Shown piece after piece: positions 60,697 to 64,000 of a DNA stretch of 64,000 nt. The position numbers and the translations under genes were made by a program. Under the pieces are notes generated by a model. That model was not told the origin of the DNA. It was given only the letters and a program-made list of their open reading frames with translations, and ran no database searches. The stretch comes from Mesorhizobium sp. B2-8-5 (GTDB taxonomy: Bacteria; Pseudomonadota; Alphaproteobacteria; Rhizobiales; Rhizobiaceae): positions 2,265,501 through 2,329,500 of the forward strand of contig NZ_CP083951.1 in assembly GCF_006440675.2 (NCBI RefSeq), read 5' to 3'. The first letter of the stretch is position 1; the number at the start of each line of letters is the position of its first letter.

Positions 60697-62669
60697 TCCT
60701 CGTCCTCCGGATCGTCCTTGGGCCAGAACCAGCCGATCAGGGTGATGGCGATCGGGCCCACGCCCCAGACGATGGCCCAGGGCGTGAAGATCGAATAAAG
60801 GAAGGTGCCGCCGACCGCGATCGCAGCCAGCAGCGGCCAGATCGACGGCGTCGCCGATTTCTCGCGGATGTCTGGATGGGCTTCCGCCACCGTCGAGATG
60901 ACCAACTCGCGCACGTCGACGCGAAGCCCGGTCGCGACCGGGAGCGCCTCGCGTTCGGCCCACAGCGGCTCGACATTTGTCACGACCGGAATGCGCGCGA
61001 AATTGTAGCTGGGTGGCGGAGAGGAGGTTGCCCATTCGAGCGTGCCGGCGTCCCATGGATTGTCGCCGGCGGGCGCGCCGCGCAATGCGCCATGCACGAG
61101 ATTGAAGGTGAACAGCACGAAGCTCAGGAAGAACAGCACCGCGCCGGCGGTGATGAAAAGATTGATGTTGCCCCAGTCAAGCTCGGCTGGATAAGTGTAG
61201 ACCCTGCGTGGCATGCCCCACAGGCCGACGATATGCATCGGGAAGAAAGCGGCGTTGAAGCCGATCAGGGCCAGCCAGAAGTGCCAGCGCCCAAGGCGCT
61301 CGCTCATCATGCGGCCGGTGATCTTGGGGAACCAGAAATAGGCTGCGGCCAGCAGCGGGAAGACCGAGCCGCCGATCAGCACGTAGTGGAAGTGGGCGAC
61401 GACGAAATAGGTGTCGTGCACCTGCAGGTCGAGCGGCACCGAGGCGAGCATGACGCCGGTGAGGCCACCAATGACGAAGATGAAGAAGAAGCCGAAGACG
61501 AACAGCAGCGGGGTGCGGATCACCGGTCTGCCGTCCCACAATGTCGCCAGCCAGCAGAAGATCTGCACGCCGTTGGGGATGGCGATCATCATGCTGGATG
61601 CGGTGAAGAAGCTGGCGCCGAGCTTCGGCAGTCCCGTCGCGAACATGTGGTGGACCCAAAGGCCGAACGACAGGAAACCGACAGCGATCAGCGACAGCAC
61701 CAGCCCCAAATGACCGAACGCCGGGCGCCGCGCGAAGGCTGGAATGATGGAGGAGACCATGCCGGTCGCCGGCAGGAAGATGATGTAGACCTCCGGATGC
61801 CCAAAGAACCAAAACAGATGCTGGAACAGCAGCGCATCGCCGCCCTCCGCCTGGTTGAAGATGTGCGTGCCGACGAGCCGGTCGAGAATGAGGAAGGTCG
61901 ACGTGATCATCACCGCCGGCATGGCGAAGACGATGACGAAGGAAGTGACCAGCAACGCCCAGACGTAAAGCGGTATCTTGTCCAGCGACATGCCGGGCGC
62001 GCGCTGCTTCAGCACCGTCACGATGGTGGCGACGGCGACCGACAGCGAGGACACTTCGGTATAGGTGATCATCTGCGCCCATACATCGGCGCGCTTGCCG
62101 GGACTGTATTCCGGCCCGGACAGCGGCACATAGGCGAACCAGCCGACATCGGGCGCCATCGAGAGGGCGAAGGATACCCAGGCGAAGATACCCCCCGAGA
62201 CATAGACCCAGTAGCTGAACGCGGTGAGGCGCGGAAAGGCAATGTTGCGGGTGCCGACCATCAACGGCACCAGATAAATACCGGTCGCCTGCACGATGGG
62301 CACGGCGAACAGGAACATCATGGTGACGCCATGCATCGTGAAAAGCTGGTTGTAGAGATCCGGGCCGATGAGCCCGCGCTGCGGGCCCGAGAGCTGGACG
62401 CGCATGGCGACGGCGTTGAGCCCACCCAAGCACAGAAACAGGAAGGCGGTGATGAGGTAGCGCCGTGCGATCACCTTGTGATCGACGCTCGAGAGCGCAC
62501 CGATGATGCCGGGGGGCGTGCGCCATGTCCGCGCCAGCCAGCGATGCAGGCTGGCATCATCCAAGCCGGTGTCGCGCGGCCCATCACGCTCGGGTGCAAG
62601 ATCGCCTTTGGCGGACACCTCGCGCTCGGGCGGCAGATCGCGTTCGCTGGTGAGATCCGCGCTGCTCAT
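60693..62669 (-). CDS. coxA: Cytochrome c oxidase subunit I
   Basis: A 658-residue catalytic subunit with heme and CuB ligands: TMHGVTMMF (heme a His), HLFWFFGHPEVYI (CuB His and the cross-linked Tyr), LWVHHMFATG (the His pair) and DTYFVVAHFHYVL (heme a3 and a His). It pumps protons while reducing oxygen to water in the inner membrane. The C-terminus has an extra ~90 residues with two more helices, as in caa3-type enzymes. Overlaps coxB by four bases. Confidence 0.97.
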   Translation of the reverse strand: MSSADLTSERDLPPEREVSAKGDLAPERDGPRDTGLDDASLHRWLARTWRTPPGIIGALSSVDHKVIARRYLITAFLFLCLGGLNAVAMRVQLSGPQRGLIGPDLYNQLFTMHGVTMMFLFAVPIVQATGIYLVPLMVGTRNIAFPRLTAFSYWVYVSGGIFAWVSFALSMAPDVGWFAYVPLSGPEYSPGKRADVWAQMITYTEVSSLSVAVATIVTVLKQRAPGMSLDKIPLYVWALLVTSFVIVFAMPAVMITSTFLILDRLVGTHIFNQAEGGDALLFQHLFWFFGHPEVYIIFLPATGMVSSIIPAFARRPAFGHLGLVLSLIAVGFLSFGLWVHHMFATGLPKLGASFFTASSMMIAIPNGVQIFCWLATLWDGRPVIRTPLLFVFGFFFIFVIGGLTGVMLASVPLDLQVHDTYFVVAHFHYVLIGGSVFPLLAAAYFWFPKITGRMMSERLGRWHFWLALIGFNAAFFPMHIVGLWGMPRRVYTYPAELDWGNINLFITAGAVLFFLSFVLFTFNLVHGALRGAPAGDNPWDAGTLEWATSSPPPSYNFARIPVVTNVEPLWAEREALPVATGLRVDVRELVISTVAEAHPDIREKSATPSIWPLLAAIAVGGTFLYSIFTPWAIVWGVGPIAITLIGWFWPKDDPEDEE

Positions 62670-63679
62670 TTCAGCCCCTCGAGATAAGCGACGATGGCGT
62701 TGAGCTCGTCGCCGCTCAGATCGACAACCGGCATGTGAGAACCCGGCTTGATGCCTTGCGGATCGGCTATCCAGGCGGCGAGATTGCCGCGGCTCATCGT
62801 CAATGTTCCGGCCGCAAGCGTTTGCCGGCTGCCTATATGCGTCAGGTCGGGAGCGACCGTTCCTCCGGCGGGGGTGCCCCCGATCCTATGGCACATCACG
62901 CAGGGCCGCTTGAGAAAGAGGTCTTCGCCGGTCTTTGCCTCGTCGCTCGCCGGGCCAGCGGCCGGCTGCAACTGGTCGTTCCACCAGGCGTCGAACTTTG
63001 CCCGCGGCTCGGCGATAATGAAGGTACCCATATTGGCGTGCTGCGCGCCGCAGAACTCGGCGCATTGGCCGCGATAGACGCCGGGCTTATCCGCCTTGAT
63101 GTCGAGCACGTTCATGTGACCGGGAATGAGGTCGAGCTTGCCGGAAAGGCTCGGGACCCAGAAGGAATGGATAACATCGGTCGAGGTGAGGAGAAGCCGA
63201 ACCGGTTCGCCGGCGGGAATGTGGATCTCGTTCGCCGTCGTCAGGATGCGGCTCGGTGTGGCGTCCTCATAGCGCACCTCCCACCACCATTGATGGCCGG
63301 TGACGCGAATGGTCAGCGCGGCGTCCGAGCCGATCGCGGCGAGCGTCCTGTTGGCGAAGAAGCTCAGCAGAGTGAGCCCGATCAGGATGACGGCGGTCAG
63401 CCCGACGGCGGCCGTCACCACGCGCAGCTTCCGATTGTCCGCGCCGGCGTCAAGCACAAGCGGCTCCAACCGGTCCCGCGGCCGCATCATCAGCGGCGCG
63501 GCAAGAGCGATCATCACCAGCACCCACACCACCGCGCAAAGCCCGGTGAAGAACCAGATCAGCCATGCCAGTTCGCTCGCCGCCGGGCCCTTCGGGTCGA
63601 GCGCCGATTGCCAGCCTGCGCATCCCTGAAGAAGCAGGGCGATTGCCGTGGCGAACGCAATCGAGGCGAAGCGTTTCAC
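62666..63679 (-). CDS. coxB: Cytochrome c oxidase subunit II fused to cytochrome c (caa3 type)
   Basis: A 337-residue protein: signal/lipobox-like start (LLLQGC), two membrane helices (about 37-62 and 88-112), a CuA domain (HSFWVPSLSGKLDLIPGH, then GQCAEFCGAQHANMG), and a C-terminal heme c domain with CVMCH and an axial Met in SHMPVVD. The fused cytochrome marks a caa3-type oxidase that accepts electrons directly from cytochrome c or the membrane-bound cytochromes beside it. Confidence 0.96.
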   Translation of the reverse strand: MKRFASIAFATAIALLLQGCAGWQSALDPKGPAASELAWLIWFFTGLCAVVWVLVMIALAAPLMMRPRDRLEPLVLDAGADNRKLRVVTAAVGLTAVILIGLTLLSFFANRTLAAIGSDAALTIRVTGHQWWWEVRYEDATPSRILTTANEIHIPAGEPVRLLLTSTDVIHSFWVPSLSGKLDLIPGHMNVLDIKADKPGVYRGQCAEFCGAQHANMGTFIIAEPRAKFDAWWNDQLQPAAGPASDEAKTGEDLFLKRPCVMCHRIGGTPAGGTVAPDLTHIGSRQTLAAGTLTMSRGNLAAWIADPQGIKPGSHMPVVDLSGDELNAIVAYLEGLK

Positions 63680-64000
63680 GGCGACTTCCCCAGCGTGGCG
63701 GCGTCCGGCATGCGGTTTTCCGACGGATGCACCATCATATCGTCATTTCGGGAAGGCGCGGCGGAGGAGGGTGCGTTGCCGCTCAGCGAGCGAACAAAAG
63801 CTGCGAGCTCCCAGATCTGGTCGTCAGGGATCTTGTCGCGAAAGCTCGGCATGCCGTTCGGACGACCGTCGCGGATCGTGGCGTGAATGCTTTCCATCGA
63901 GCTGCCATAGATCCACTTTTCGTCCATCAGCGCAGGGCCCATGCCGCCGCCGCCATTGGCATGGCATCCTGAGCAGTTGAACCAGCCGAACAGGCGCTTG
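63676..64000 (-). CDS. c-type cytochrome, 5' end beyond the window
   Basis: Partial gene. The visible part begins KRLFGWFNCSGCHANGGGGM, with the heme motif CSGCH, and ends in a Ser/Pro-rich tail. The axial Met is probably in NGMPSFRDKIPDDQIWELAA. It overlaps coxB by four bases and belongs to the same operon. Its N-terminus lies past position 64000. Confidence 0.88.
   Translation of the reverse strand, partial: KRLFGWFNCSGCHANGGGGMGPALMDEKWIYGSSMESIHATIRDGRPNGMPSFRDKIPDDQIWELAAFVRSLSGNAPSSAAPSRNDDMMVHPSENRMPDAATLGKSP

Noticed and set aside
61177-62526. A 449-codon frame within coxA in another phase
   Set aside because: Same strand as coxA but out of frame, Arg-rich and without domains; a shadow of the real gene.
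60876-62687. A 603-codon plus-strand open frame opposite coxA
   Set aside because: It is antisense to a highly conserved oxidase subunit I gene, is extremely rich in Arg, Asp, Glu, Gln and His, and has no family features. Long antisense frames are common in GC-rich DNA.

Overview
The window looks like chromosomal or island DNA of a Mesorhizobium-like alphaproteobacterium (Rhizobiales). The grounds are a complete alphaproteobacterial trb mating-pair operon, DUF982 genes, a SyrA-type exopolysaccharide repressor, a decayed MucR/Ros regulator, CIRCE-controlled groESL, a ROSE-like RNA thermometer before an hsp20 gene, an HWE/HisKA_2 histidine kinase and a Rhizobium-type intergenic palindrome. No tRNA, rRNA or CRISPR array was seen.

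Layout. 0-2.3 kb: quorum-sensing pair (LuxR receptor, LuxI synthase) and an OmpR-like regulator. 2.4-4.5 kb: amino-acid-type ABC transporter (ATPase and two permeases, no binding protein) on the minus strand. 4.9-14.5 kb: trbB-C-D-E-J-K-L-F-G-I plus a DUF2274 gene, tightly coupled. No intact traG or relaxase lies beside it; a TraA fragment is found at 45.4 kb. 14.9-18.0 kb: tandem HD/LuxR regulator, a small dimeric-barrel-like protein and a cytoplasmic AmiC-like binding protein. 18.5-24.5 kb: heat-shock block with two DUF982 genes and one remnant, groESL under CIRCE, a small conserved gene, usg and two hsp20 genes. 24.6-27.1 kb: IS66 debris, a 5'-truncated LysR gene and a SyrA-like gene.

27.5-38.8 kb: a coherent catabolic and uptake cluster. 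It holds an SMP-30 lactonase, three SDR oxidoreductases, a flavin monooxygenase, a LuxR-type and a BetI-like TetR regulator, and a ProU/Tmo-type ABC importer with a fused double permease. Three copies of one 20-bp dyad (ATGGTG-N8-CACCAT) stand before its transcription units and suggest one regulon. One reading is alcohol to ketone to lactone to hydroxy-acid chemistry on an imported, possibly quaternary-amine, substrate.

38.8-47.5 kb: a decaying accessory zone. It contains fragments of betI, a serine beta-lactamase-like gene, traA, mucR and an ABC-3C-type defence gene, three frameshifted copies of one small gene family, and a few small genes that look intact.

47.8-51.0 kb: multi-PAS HWE histidine kinase and receiver-only response regulator. 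51.7-58.2 kb: stress/envelope genes (two ferritin-like DUF892 genes, one with an amber codon; an Nramp-related transporter; two PRC-barrel-like proteins; a 24-residue membrane peptide; a holin-like protein and a DUF3618 protein). 58.3 kb: large palindrome. 58.5-64.0 kb: caa3-type cytochrome c oxidase operon on the minus strand, running off the window end.

Single-base frameshifts are concentrated at 38.8-47.2 kb, with a few at 18.6-19 and 52.5-58.1 kb, while the long genes (trbE, groEL, the kinase, coxA) are intact. This favours real decay over general assembly error, but only reads could settle it.
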